From the IMG/VR virus record IMGVR_UViG_3300025159_000113, positions 1-40,895 of that record: a DNA stretch of 40,895 nt. One strand, written 5' to 3'. The notes beneath the pieces are model-generated. The model did no database searches, was not told where the DNA came from, and was given only the letters and a program-made list of their open reading frames with translations. Origin of the DNA: a virus. This document shows positions 13,697 to 19,845 of the stretch, piece by piece. How positions within the stretch are numbered: the first letter of the stretch is position 1; every line of letters begins with the position of its first letter. The translations under genes were made by a program, and so were the position numbers.

Positions 13697-14083
13697 TTAT
13701 AAGCCATTCTCAGACTCATATCGTTCAATAACATTTTTAGCATTAAAGTAATCTTTTTCTGTAACTTTTTTCTTAGGTACTTCAATTCGTTCCAAAAACT
13801 TAGTATCAAACTCTCGTACTACAATAATGTTATTACCTTCAATGTCCTTTACATTATTATCAAGTTTTATAGCGTATGTTTTATAGCAATCGTTTTTAAT
13901 TAAGTGCTTGGTTACATAAGTATATCCACCACTGCAAGTATGATAATAATGCTCATACCCATCGTTTTCAACAATAACACCAGTAACCTTCTTAAGTTTT
14001 TTCCACTTAACTTGTGGGTTAATTTCAACTGTTATTTCTCTAACCTGTACTTTAGCACCAATGTTTTTATTTATTCGTTTCAT
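13697..14083 (-). CDS. Hypothetical protein, 128 aa
   Basis: I do not recognise this protein. It is basic and beta-rich, with a central HYYHTCSGGYTYVTKHLIKNDCYKTYAI. The frame is open 17 codons upstream, but I chose the ATG at 14083 (MKRINKN) because the leader before it carries a TAACGGTTTG element like the attC-like ends and the usual A/T-rich start context. The stop codon TAA lies in the word TAACGG. It is the first leftward gene after the divergent centre, with a promoter at 14156-14163. Confidence 0.7.
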   Translation of the reverse strand: MKRINKNIGAKVQVREITVEINPQVKWKKLKKVTGVIVENDGYEHYYHTCSGGYTYVTKHLIKNDCYKTYAIKLDNNVKDIEGNNIIVVREFDTKFLERIEVPKKKVTEKDYFNAKNVIERYESENGL

Positions 14084-14155
14084 ATTTTTAAAATTAAATT
14101 CGAGTGTTCGTGCTGTGGCTTTCAAAACATACACAAACCGTTATAATTTTAACCG

Positions 14156-14163
14156 CAAAGATA
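14156..14163 (-). promoter_or_regulatory. Leftward promoter -7 box at the divergent centre
   Basis: TATCTTTG on the minus strand, about 70 bases before the ATG at 14083. The -33 position lacks a clear TTTG, although TTTGTG lies 12 bases upstream. It probably starts the leftward transcripts. Confidence 0.5.
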
Positions 14164-14179
14164 CGACAAATAACACAAA

Positions 14180-14350
14180 CTTATCCCGCAAAATACTATT
14201 TTTGCACCACGTTCCTAAAATATGTACCAAAATATGCAGTATATTGGCTAATTTGTCAATTATAACCAACTTTGGCTAATATTTTAGCATCTAAGTGCAA
14301 TATTATACACAAAGTATAGTATATTGCGCAAAATAGTTGACAAAATACTT
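14180..14350. repeat. AT-rich iterated repeats in the divergent region (possible origin)
   Basis: TTGGCTAAT occurs twice (about 14244 and 14272), AGTATATTG twice (about 14236 and 14319) and CAAAATACT twice (about 14191 and 14343). An inverted repeat GCAATATTATAC/GTATAGTATATTGC spans about 14297-14324. Iterated AT-rich words between divergent gene blocks, upstream of a helicase gene, suit a replication origin or a shared regulator site. No protein gene lies here. Confidence 0.4.
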
Positions 14351-14399
14351 GCACACTAAATTTATTTTAACTATCTTCGTGAAATAATTATGTATATAT

Positions 14400-14429
14400 T
14401 TTGGGGATAAAAATAAATTATTATCTTTG
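14400..14429 (+). promoter_or_regulatory. Promoter of candidate small RNA 1
   Basis: TTTG (14400-14403), 18 bases, then TATCTTTG (14422-14429), an almost ideal Bacteroidota promoter. A weaker tandem candidate (TTG, then TATCTTCG) lies about 55 bases upstream. Confidence 0.75.
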
Positions 14430-14435
14430 TCGCTA

Positions 14436-14537
14436 TGATAGGTATTAGATTATATAAGATTGGATTTTCAGGGGTTGTTTTCAACCTTAGTTCTATATGT
14501 ACTTATCATACTGCCGCCCGCTTTGGGCGGCTTTTTT
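14436..14537 (+). ncRNA. Candidate structured small RNA, about 100 nt
   Basis: A transcript starting near 14436 would end at the strong terminator at 14513-14537. Its 5' part (TATGATAGGTA) can pair with TACTTATCATA just before the terminator, closing a stem of 11 pairs with one G-U, and inside it GGTTG-TTTT-CAACC forms a hairpin. An ATG at the very start opens a frame of about 39 codons that runs through the terminator, so it is unlikely to be the purpose. No known RNA family is recognised. Confidence 0.55.
14513..14537 (+). terminator. Strong intrinsic terminator
   Basis: GCCGCCC (14513-14519) and GGGCGGC (14525-14531) with a 5-base loop, followed by six T. It ends the candidate small RNA 1 and isolates the helicase promoter at 14910. 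Confidence 0.9.
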
Positions 14538-14886
14538 CGTGGTGTCCACCATAACAACATCTACATATCAACTACTGGTAATGGTCTCTCAGTATAAACA
14601 AGGCTTAGAATCGAACAAAGGTGGTGGTTACTGATTTCCTTAAATCTTACACTTAAATGTCAAGTAGTTCGTTCGACGACTTATGAGCCTTGACAGCCTG
14701 CCGAGAACTCAAAACTCATTATACGAAGCAAGCGTGAATTTAAGTCACCTTCTTTGGGGGAGGGGGGTGACTTAACTTTCCACACCAACCTCCAATCTAA
14801 AATCTATTACCAAAGCAAGCGAAGAATTTTAAAGCATTAAAATTCAGTTAGTTACAAATATGTGTTATAAAACATATAAATTATAG
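14538..14886. other. Non-coding stretch with large stem-loops
   Basis: No protein gene. Two structures are visible. One is a large imperfect stem with arms CAAGGCT..TCGAAC (14599-14616) and GTTCGA..AGCCTTG (14671-14692). The other is a perfect 10-bp stem TTAAGTCACC/GGTGACTTAA (14740-14775) around a 16-base loop rich in G. The words AAGCAAGCGTGAATTT and AAGCAAGCGAAGAATTTT (about 14727 and 14814) are near repeats. Confidence 0.5.
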
Positions 14887-14917
14887 TTGCAATATAGTGT
14901 ATTATATATTATTTTTG
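14887..14917 (+). promoter_or_regulatory. Promoter of the helicase gene
   Basis: TTG (14887-14889), 20 bases, TATTTTTG (14910-14917), then the ATG at 14934. It starts the rightward block. Confidence 0.65.
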
Positions 14918-14933
14918 CAGTAAAATATTAATT

Positions 14934-16157
14934 ATGGAGAATTTTAAAAGTGTAATAGAAAACGAAGTAATTACAGAACCAAATTCAGATGGTACTTATA
15001 TATTAAGGGACTATCAGGAAAAAGCGTGTGATAGTGCTATAAACTTTTTTAGTGGTGCAAGAAAGAATCCTGCGTTAATGGTATTACCAACAGGTTCAGG
15101 TAAAAGTCTTATAATAGCAAATATTGTTAAAAACATACAAGGACACACGCTTGTATTCCAACCGTCTAAGGAAATTCTTGAACAAAACTTTAATAAACTA
15201 CTTAGTTACGACCAATTCATAGATGCGAGTATATTCAGTGCATCATTTAATTCAAAGCAAATATCAAAAGTAACTTATGCCACCATTGGTAGTGCCATAA
15301 ACAGAGTAAACGCATTTAAGCATTTTGACAACGTCATAATTGATGAGTGCCATTTTGTAAATGCAAAAGAAGGTATGTATAAAAGATTCCTTAGTAGCAT
15401 AGGAACTAAAAAGATATTAGGACTAACAGCAACACCATACCGAATGAATATAGATGGCTTTGGTGGTACTATGCTTAAATTCATCACACGGACACGACCT
15501 CGTGTATTCTATGATTTAATATATTACGCACAAATAGAAGAATTATCCAATAAAGGATATTTGGCAGATATTGAATATTTCAATGCCAATGTAGAGTTCA
15601 ATACAGATAAACTTGTTGTAAACTCTACCAAGATGGATTACACGGATGATTCTGTAAGAAAATACTATAAAGAAATATCTTTTGAGGAACAGATAGTAAA
15701 TTTAGCACAAAGGCTATTAAAAGCAGGAAGAAAGAACATATTAATATTTACAAAGTTCGTAGAAGAATCAAATTATGTGAAAGATAAGTTGGGTGATATT
15801 TGCGAAACAGTATCAGCACAAACTAAAAAAAATGATAGAGAACGAATATTAGCTGATTTTAGAAGTGGAAAGATAAAAATAGTAACCAATGTTGGTGTGT
15901 TGACAACAGGGTTTGACTTTCCTGAATTAGATACTATTTTACTTGCAAGACCAACACGGTCATTGGCATTGTATTATCAGATGATAGGTAGGGCAATGCG
16001 ACCACACAAAAACAAAGAAAGTGCTTATGTTGTTGATATGTGTAAAACATACAACAGGTTTGGGCGTGTGGAAGAACTTGCAATAGGAAACGATGGAGAT
16101 GTTCAGTGGTATTTTCATAGTGGTGGTAAAAGACTAACAAATGTGTATTTAGACTAA
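14934..16157 (+). CDS. Superfamily II DNA/RNA helicase (RadD/SSL2-like), 407 aa
   Basis: ATP-dependent helicase, probably for phage DNA replication or recombination. Motifs in order: Q-motif-like LRDYQEKA (about residue 24), Walker A PTGSGKS (about 52-58), the Walker B variant IIDECHF (DECH, about 135), motif III LTATPYR (about 163), then the second RecA domain with NILIFTKFVEES, VLTTGFDFPELD (motif V) and YQMIGRAMRP (motif VI with arginine finger). It ends soon after motif VI, so it is a minimal two-domain enzyme. It is first in the rightward block, followed at 5 bases by a small gene. Confidence 0.92.
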   Translation: MENFKSVIENEVITEPNSDGTYILRDYQEKACDSAINFFSGARKNPALMVLPTGSGKSLIIANIVKNIQGHTLVFQPSKEILEQNFNKLLSYDQFIDASIFSASFNSKQISKVTYATIGSAINRVNAFKHFDNVIIDECHFVNAKEGMYKRFLSSIGTKKILGLTATPYRMNIDGFGGTMLKFITRTRPRVFYDLIYYAQIEELSNKGYLADIEYFNANVEFNTDKLVVNSTKMDYTDDSVRKYYKEISFEEQIVNLAQRLLKAGRKNILIFTKFVEESNYVKDKLGDICETVSAQTKKNDRERILADFRSGKIKIVTNVGVLTTGFDFPELDTILLARPTRSLALYYQMIGRAMRPHKNKESAYVVDMCKTYNRFGRVEELAIGNDGDVQWYFHSGGKRLTNVYLD

Positions 16158-16162
16158 TCAAT

Positions 16163-16390
16163 ATGATAATTACAGAAGAAGAAAGAAATAATCTATTTGA
16201 CTTTAAGACATACGTTTTAGATGGACTTCGCATGGTGTATAAAGTAGAATCCAAAAAGAACGGCAGTTATTTAATCCACACAGCCAAGTTCGGTGTGATA
16301 GAGATGTATCCAAAGGCGAACAAGCTATTGTTTAGGAATAGTGACAGGTGGTTGAACGGTGCGATGGAGTGGTTGTGTAATAATTTATAA
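16163..16390 (+). CDS. Hypothetical protein, 75 aa
   Basis: I do not recognise this protein. Its layout (helix, then SYLIHTAKFGVIEMYPKANKLLFRNSDRW) resembles small phage proteins that end in 'ygvi.yyPkankl.i...n.W', a pattern I have seen downstream of helicase genes, but I can give no function. It is co-transcribed with the helicase, five bases after its stop. Confidence 0.75.
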   Translation: MIITEEERNNLFDFKTYVLDGLRMVYKVESKKNGSYLIHTAKFGVIEMYPKANKLLFRNSDRWLNGAMEWLCNNL

Positions 16391-16420
16391 ATTTTGTGTA
16401 CAACTAAGCGTTATTTGTTT

Positions 16421-16428
16421 TATCTTTG
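16421..16428 (+). promoter_or_regulatory. Promoter -7 box for the 16442-16702 gene
   Basis: TATCTTTG. A TTTG at 16393-16396 is a little far (24 bases) for a standard -33 box. Confidence 0.5.
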
Positions 16429-16441
16429 CGGAATAAAAACA

Positions 16442-16702
16442 ATGAGTATGTTTAAGAATATTTACTACAAGGACATAGACACGGCACTCGTTAACGGTAG
16501 CCTGTGTGTGTTGGAAGTACCGTACAATCATTATCACTCGGAACACGTGTTAGCGTATTACAAAGACGGAAACTTCTACGATGCTTATTCACTTGAAGAC
16601 CCAGACGTGGTGAATGAAGATTATATCAACATAACAGACATAGCAATAAGCTATCTGAATACAGGAAAGAACGTATTTAAAAAACAACAAATATTAAATT
16701 AG
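16442..16702 (+). CDS. Hypothetical protein, 86 aa
   Basis: I do not recognise this protein. It is acidic and aromatic (VPYNHYHSEHVLAYYKDGNFYDAYSLEDPD) and looks like a small alpha/beta domain. The frame is open upstream of 16442, but the promoter box at 16421 and the leader make the ATG at 16442 (MSMFKN) the likely start. It is followed after one base by the SSB-like gene. Confidence 0.72.
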   Translation: MSMFKNIYYKDIDTALVNGSLCVLEVPYNHYHSEHVLAYYKDGNFYDAYSLEDPDVVNEDYINITDIAISYLNTGKNVFKKQQILN

Positions 16703-16703
16703 T

Positions 16704-17081
16704 ATGGAAGAGATAGGAAAATTGATTAAGAAACTACCGATTGAATCAGGTGCAAAGAAAGACGGTTCTGGTGATTGGAGTAAAATGTCATTTGTAATTC
16801 AGGTGAAGGATTCAAAGTACCCAACTGAAATATGTTTTGACACGTTCAATTCAGAGTTGATACAGTTTATATCCGACACAAGTTTGGACACAGTGATTAA
16901 AGTAGCGTTTAGCATTAAGAGCAGGGAATACAATGGAAGATACTTTACAGGCGCAACAGCGTACAGTGCGGAGGTTGTGCGTGATATGGGCAACGAAGAA
17001 GTAAGAGTACCCAAGAACGAGTGGAACGATATTAAGAAAGATGCGTTACAGCCTGTGGAAGACGACCAACTACCTTTTTAA
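16704..17081 (+). CDS. DUF3127-like single-strand DNA-binding candidate, 125 aa
   Basis: The middle of the protein (GDWSKMSFVIQVKDSKYPTEICFDTFN, then VIKVAFSIKSREYNGRYFTGATAYSAEVV) follows the DUF3127 pattern, an OB-fold family common in Bacteroidota and their phages. It ends in an acidic tail, EDDQLPF, like the DDLPF/DDIPF tip by which SSB proteins hold replication partners. I infer single-strand DNA binding at the phage fork, alongside the helicase upstream. The stop at TTTTTAAAA may be read through by frameshifting into the next frame (see 17117-17206). Confidence 0.75.
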   Translation: MEEIGKLIKKLPIESGAKKDGSGDWSKMSFVIQVKDSKYPTEICFDTFNSELIQFISDTSLDTVIKVAFSIKSREYNGRYFTGATAYSAEVVRDMGNEEVRVPKNEWNDIKKDALQPVEDDQLPF

Positions 17082-17116
17082 AAGAGGAAGTAAGTCAGCC
17101 TGAACCAAAAGAGATT

Positions 17117-17206
17117 ATGTTAACACCTAAAGATGTTCTTGACGATTTCATGCAGTCGGAACACTTTAGGAAATTGATGGAAACGTTTAAACTTGAATTA
17201 GTATGA
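17117..17206 (+). CDS. 29-aa peptide or frameshifted extension of the SSB-like protein
   Basis: MLTPKDVLDDFMQSEHFRKLMETFKLELV reads as an amphipathic helix. It overlaps the next ATG by ATGA, as coupled genes do. The same frame is open back past the stop of the SSB-like gene, and at CCTTTTTAAAAG a -1 slip would join the two into a protein with a roughly 43-residue extension. A free-standing short gene is the simpler reading. Confidence 0.4.
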   Translation: MLTPKDVLDDFMQSEHFRKLMETFKLELV

Positions 17207-17856
17207 AAACAATTAAAATAGCCTTTTCTAAATTGATTGGACACGAATATGATTTGGAAATAAAAATGGCAGTTCTTGATTGGATGCTTAAAACAGGCAA
17301 TGGGTTTTCTCATCAATATGGGTGGTATAGGGACGGAATAAATAAATCTTTGTTCGGATATTCGGCAAATAACTACGACTGTAAATGTAAGTTACCAGAC
17401 AGCTCAACGGAATTAAATAATTATTTTGATGCTATTTTTGCACGTGCCGTTTATGGTAATGAGAATAAGCCACTTAAAGAATGGAGAGAAAAAGAATCTA
17501 TTTATCCATCCAAATATAGAATGTTAAAGTTTAATTTTGATTTTAAGTCGTTTTTAGAAAAAAGCACAATTGGATTAATTTTTGAAATACAAAGACTTGA
17601 CGGAAAATTTCTTAAAGATGAATTTGCTCATCCAGACTACAGCGGTAGAACAGAACCAAAGATTTTATCTATTTCTATATATACTATTGGACATGGGTGG
17701 ATTGTTGATTACACTTTTTCGTTTAAAGAATTTAATTATGAACCCGGTTGGACAGAAGGATTTATACAGGAAAAAGATGAATCTATACGTGTGTTCTTGA
17801 ATAGAGTTTTGTGTGAACTAAGCACAATGATACTTACAACCGAAAACTTAAAATAA
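17203..17856 (+). CDS. Hypothetical protein, 217 aa
   Basis: I do not recognise this protein. It is rich in aromatic and charged residues, with GFSHQYGWYRDGINKSLFGYSANNYDC near the start and IYTIGHGWIVDYTFSFKEFNYEPGW toward the end, and appears as an alpha/beta soluble protein. It lies directly before the three co-chaperonin-like genes, nine bases from the first, but shows no similarity to them. Overlapping ATGA at its start links it to the 29-aa frame. Confidence 0.72.
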   Translation: MKTIKIAFSKLIGHEYDLEIKMAVLDWMLKTGNGFSHQYGWYRDGINKSLFGYSANNYDCKCKLPDSSTELNNYFDAIFARAVYGNENKPLKEWREKESIYPSKYRMLKFNFDFKSFLEKSTIGLIFEIQRLDGKFLKDEFAHPDYSGRTEPKILSISIYTIGHGWIVDYTFSFKEFNYEPGWTEGFIQEKDESIRVFLNRVLCELSTMILTTENLK

Positions 17857-17865
17857 ACAAAAAAT

Positions 17866-18102
17866 ATGGTGACACCAAAAGGAAATAACATATTAGTAAC
17901 GTTAATCGAAGAAAATGTAAACACTTCGTTGATCATTCCTGAAACGGCAACAAAGAAAGACTTGCAGTGGGGCGTGTGTGTAAAAGGCAACGAAGAAGTA
18001 AAAACAGATTCAATGGTGCTATTCAACACAAAGGGGTGCTTTAGTAAAGATGGTAATTACATTGTAGGTACAAACAAAATACTTTATTGGCATGAACAAT
18101 AG
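17866..18102 (+). CDS. GroES-like co-chaperonin domain protein 1, 78 aa
   Basis: One Cpn10-type barrel: VTPKGNNILVTLIEE (first strands), a short mobile-loop position NTSLIIPETA, WGVCVKGNEEVKTDSMVLFNTKG (the G-x-V, D-x-V-x-F strands), then GNYIVGTNKILYW. The hydrophobic triplet LII fits the GroEL-contact motif, but the loop is shorter than in host GroES and lacks the usual Gly-Gly. At 78 aa it is shorter than host GroES (about 95). It is first of three such genes, overlapping the next by 11 bases. The only GATC I found in the window lies in its loop codons (17931-17934). Confidence 0.72.
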   Translation: MVTPKGNNILVTLIEENVNTSLIIPETATKKDLQWGVCVKGNEEVKTDSMVLFNTKGCFSKDGNYIVGTNKILYWHEQ

Positions 18103-18787
18103 CGCAGGAGCAAAACAATCCTACACTACAGACAAGTTACCGTCACAGATGATGAACAATAACGTTCTTATCAGGATAGACTTTAATCCGATGGAAGACG
18201 TTGTGTTAGACAGTGGAATAATATTGTCAGGAGTTGGCGGTGTGATGTGGAATGAATCAGCACACGTAGCAAGGTATGGCGTGGTGACTAAAATACCAAA
18301 AGTATTAAAGACACGCCCACAGTATCATTTTAACGGCTGTATGGAGTGGAAAACAACCATAGAGATAGAAGAAGGAGATACAGTATATTTCACTAAGATA
18401 GGCTCTGCAAATGCCGTGGAACTGATTGTGGGCGGTGTGTTGTATTACATAATGAACTACTCAGACTTGGTGTTTACAAAGCGTGGAAACAAAATGATAC
18501 CGTTAAACGGATATTGTTTAGTAGAAAAGGTGATGAAAGAAAGTGTGCAATCGAGCATAATAAAAACTTTGGATGCAGAGCAGGATAAGAGGTTGGGTGT
18601 GGTCGTGGTGAATGGAACAAATACAGAATACCACTACGGTTCAAAGCTGTATGATGCAGACGTGGAAGTAGGCGATGAAGTTGTGTTTGATGGTGGCTTT
18701 TGGACAGCGATAGAATACAGCCTGTTTAAGACGATAGATAGGGAATTGGGGTTTGTGCAGAAAATATTTATAGTGGGTGTGTTATGA
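18092..18787 (+). CDS. Double GroES-like protein, 231 aa
   Basis: Two consecutive Cpn10-like domains. Domain 1, about residues 20-130: NNNVLIRIDFNPMEDVVLDSGIILSG, ARYGVVTKIPK, EEGDTVYFTKIG, LYYIMNYSDLVFTK. Domain 2, about 133-228: MIPLNGYCLVEKVMKESVQSSIIKT, RLGVVVVNG, VEVGDEVVFDGG, and a final FVQKIFIV strand. Both keep the mobile-loop triplet (GIIL and SSII). Tandem domains in a co-chaperonin are known in chloroplast Cpn20 but I do not recall them in phages. It is coupled by overlap to both neighbours. I infer heptamer-like or mixed rings that redirect host GroEL toward phage proteins. Confidence 0.68.
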   Translation: MNNSAGAKQSYTTDKLPSQMMNNNVLIRIDFNPMEDVVLDSGIILSGVGGVMWNESAHVARYGVVTKIPKVLKTRPQYHFNGCMEWKTTIEIEEGDTVYFTKIGSANAVELIVGGVLYYIMNYSDLVFTKRGNKMIPLNGYCLVEKVMKESVQSSIIKTLDAEQDKRLGVVVVNGTNTEYHYGSKLYDADVEVGDEVVFDGGFWTAIEYSLFKTIDRELGFVQKIFIVGVL

Positions 18788-19029
18788 AAGGAAAAGTACC
18801 AAAAGGAAAGATACTTGTAAAGAGAATAGACAAGTTAACAAAGACTGCGGGTGGTGTGATAATACCCAATGCAGTAGAAGAAAGACAGAAGCGTGGTGAG
18901 GTGGTTATCGGTGGTGATGAAGTGTGTGTAGGAGATAGCGTAATCTTCACCACAAGGGGAACAGAGATAGAACTTGACGGAAGTAAATATTTGGTGATAG
19001 GGGAGAGGGAGGTGTTATACATAGAATAA
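18784..19029 (+). CDS. GroES-like co-chaperonin, 81 aa
   Basis: The clearest of the three: GKILVKRIDKLTKTAGGVIIPNAVEERQKRGEVV holds the first strands and a canonical mobile loop (KTAGGVIIP), followed by VCVGDSVIFTTRGTEIELDGSKYLVIGEREVLYIE. In host GroES the corresponding segments are the loop with G-G-I-V-L, the G-D-x-V-x-F strand and the final V-L-A strand. It is 81 aa against about 95, close to T4 gp31-type minimal proteins. It starts in an ATGA overlap with the double-domain gene and is followed by an intrinsic terminator, so the cluster is one transcription unit. Confidence 0.85.
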   Translation: MKGKVPKGKILVKRIDKLTKTAGGVIIPNAVEERQKRGEVVIGGDEVCVGDSVIFTTRGTEIELDGSKYLVIGEREVLYIE

Positions 19030-19051
19030 CTTTATTTAACTTATGAGTATT

Positions 19052-19082
19052 AAGCTGTATCATTCGTGGTGCAGCTTTTTTT
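19052..19082 (+). terminator. Intrinsic terminator after the co-chaperonin cluster
   Basis: AAGCTG (19052-19057) and CAGCTT (19072-19077) with a 14-base loop, then a T run to 19082. It ends the rightward early block just before the structural-module promoter. Confidence 0.75.
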
Positions 19083-19102
19083 ATGCCTAAATTTCAGCGT
19101 GT

Positions 19103-19110
19103 TATATTTG
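19103..19110 (+). promoter_or_regulatory. Promoter of the packaging/structural module
   Basis: TATATTTG with the preceding word CAGCGTGT, similar to AACGTGT before the 23384 box and AACGTTGC before the 30113 box. Its -33 region overlaps the T run of the terminator at 19052-19082. Confidence 0.6.
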
Positions 19111-19128
19111 TGTGCAACATAATACGAT

Positions 19129-19845
19129 ATGGATAGAGACATAAAATCACTTGACTGTTCAAAAATGTCTATTCACCCGAACTCACCACAGCTTGTGACG
19201 TTCTTGGAGAAAGAGATACCACAGTTAAAAATATTTACAGATTTCAAGGAAAAGACGTTCACCAAGTCGCAGGTGCTACGTTATATAGTATTAATGTACG
19301 ACCCGAACTCACCCATTCATCAAATGAACTCACTTGACTATTGGGGACAGAAATGGGAAGCGGCTGCGTATGCAGGATTTCCACAGACAAAGTCAAAGCA
19401 TGACGGGCAACAGAGGTTTGACGAGCGTGTGGTACAGATGGTGTTAGGAAAAAATAAAGACGTATTAGACATGATACTTCTTTATACAAAGTGGACAAAC
19501 AAAAAAGATTGGGACTACCTTGTGTATCTACAAGAGGCTATGGCAGGACACGTGCTGAGTGCTATGAAAGAAAAGCAGGACATTAAGTCAATCAAGGAGG
19601 TGAACACTTTGTGGCGTGAGAAAAATGCTATCGAAAAGAAAATGTCAAATCAGGCAGTACCGGAGACAGAGGATTTTGTGTCGAGATTCTATTATCAGAT
19701 TGAGCAGTCGAGACTCGCCATTAGACCGGAGGACTATGCTCACGCACTTGCCGATGGCGATGACTTAAGACTAGATTGCCCTTATGGGGTGAATTTTACT
19801 ATACAACAGCTTAGATTTGTAGGAGATAAATTGCCTGATGAGTAA
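19129..19845 (+). CDS. Possible small terminase subunit, 238 aa
   Basis: The protein precedes the large terminase and overlaps it by eight bases, the usual place of the small subunit that recognises the packaging site. I see no clear DNA-binding motif; it is mostly helical, with KSQVLRYIVLMYDPNSPI near the N-terminus and a charged helix (DIKSIKEVNTLWREKNAIEKKM) in the middle that could oligomerise. The position is the main evidence; another head-assembly protein is possible. The ATG at 19129 follows a good promoter. Confidence 0.5.
   Translation: MDRDIKSLDCSKMSIHPNSPQLVTFLEKEIPQLKIFTDFKEKTFTKSQVLRYIVLMYDPNSPIHQMNSLDYWGQKWEAAAYAGFPQTKSKHDGQQRFDERVVQMVLGKNKDVLDMILLYTKWTNKKDWDYLVYLQEAMAGHVLSAMKEKQDIKSIKEVNTLWREKNAIEKKMSNQAVPETEDFVSRFYYQIEQSRLAIRPEDYAHALADGDDLRLDCPYGVNFTIQQLRFVGDKLPDE

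Noticed and set aside
14436-14555. A 39-codon gene starting at the ATG of candidate RNA 1
   Set aside because: It would be leaderless and would run through the strong terminator; the palindromic ends of the transcript explain the sequence better.
14595-14640. A tRNA on the minus strand (GTTCGATTC resembles a T-loop)
   Set aside because: The flanking five-base stem has a mismatch, no matching acceptor arm lies about 70 bases upstream, and no anticodon arm is visible.
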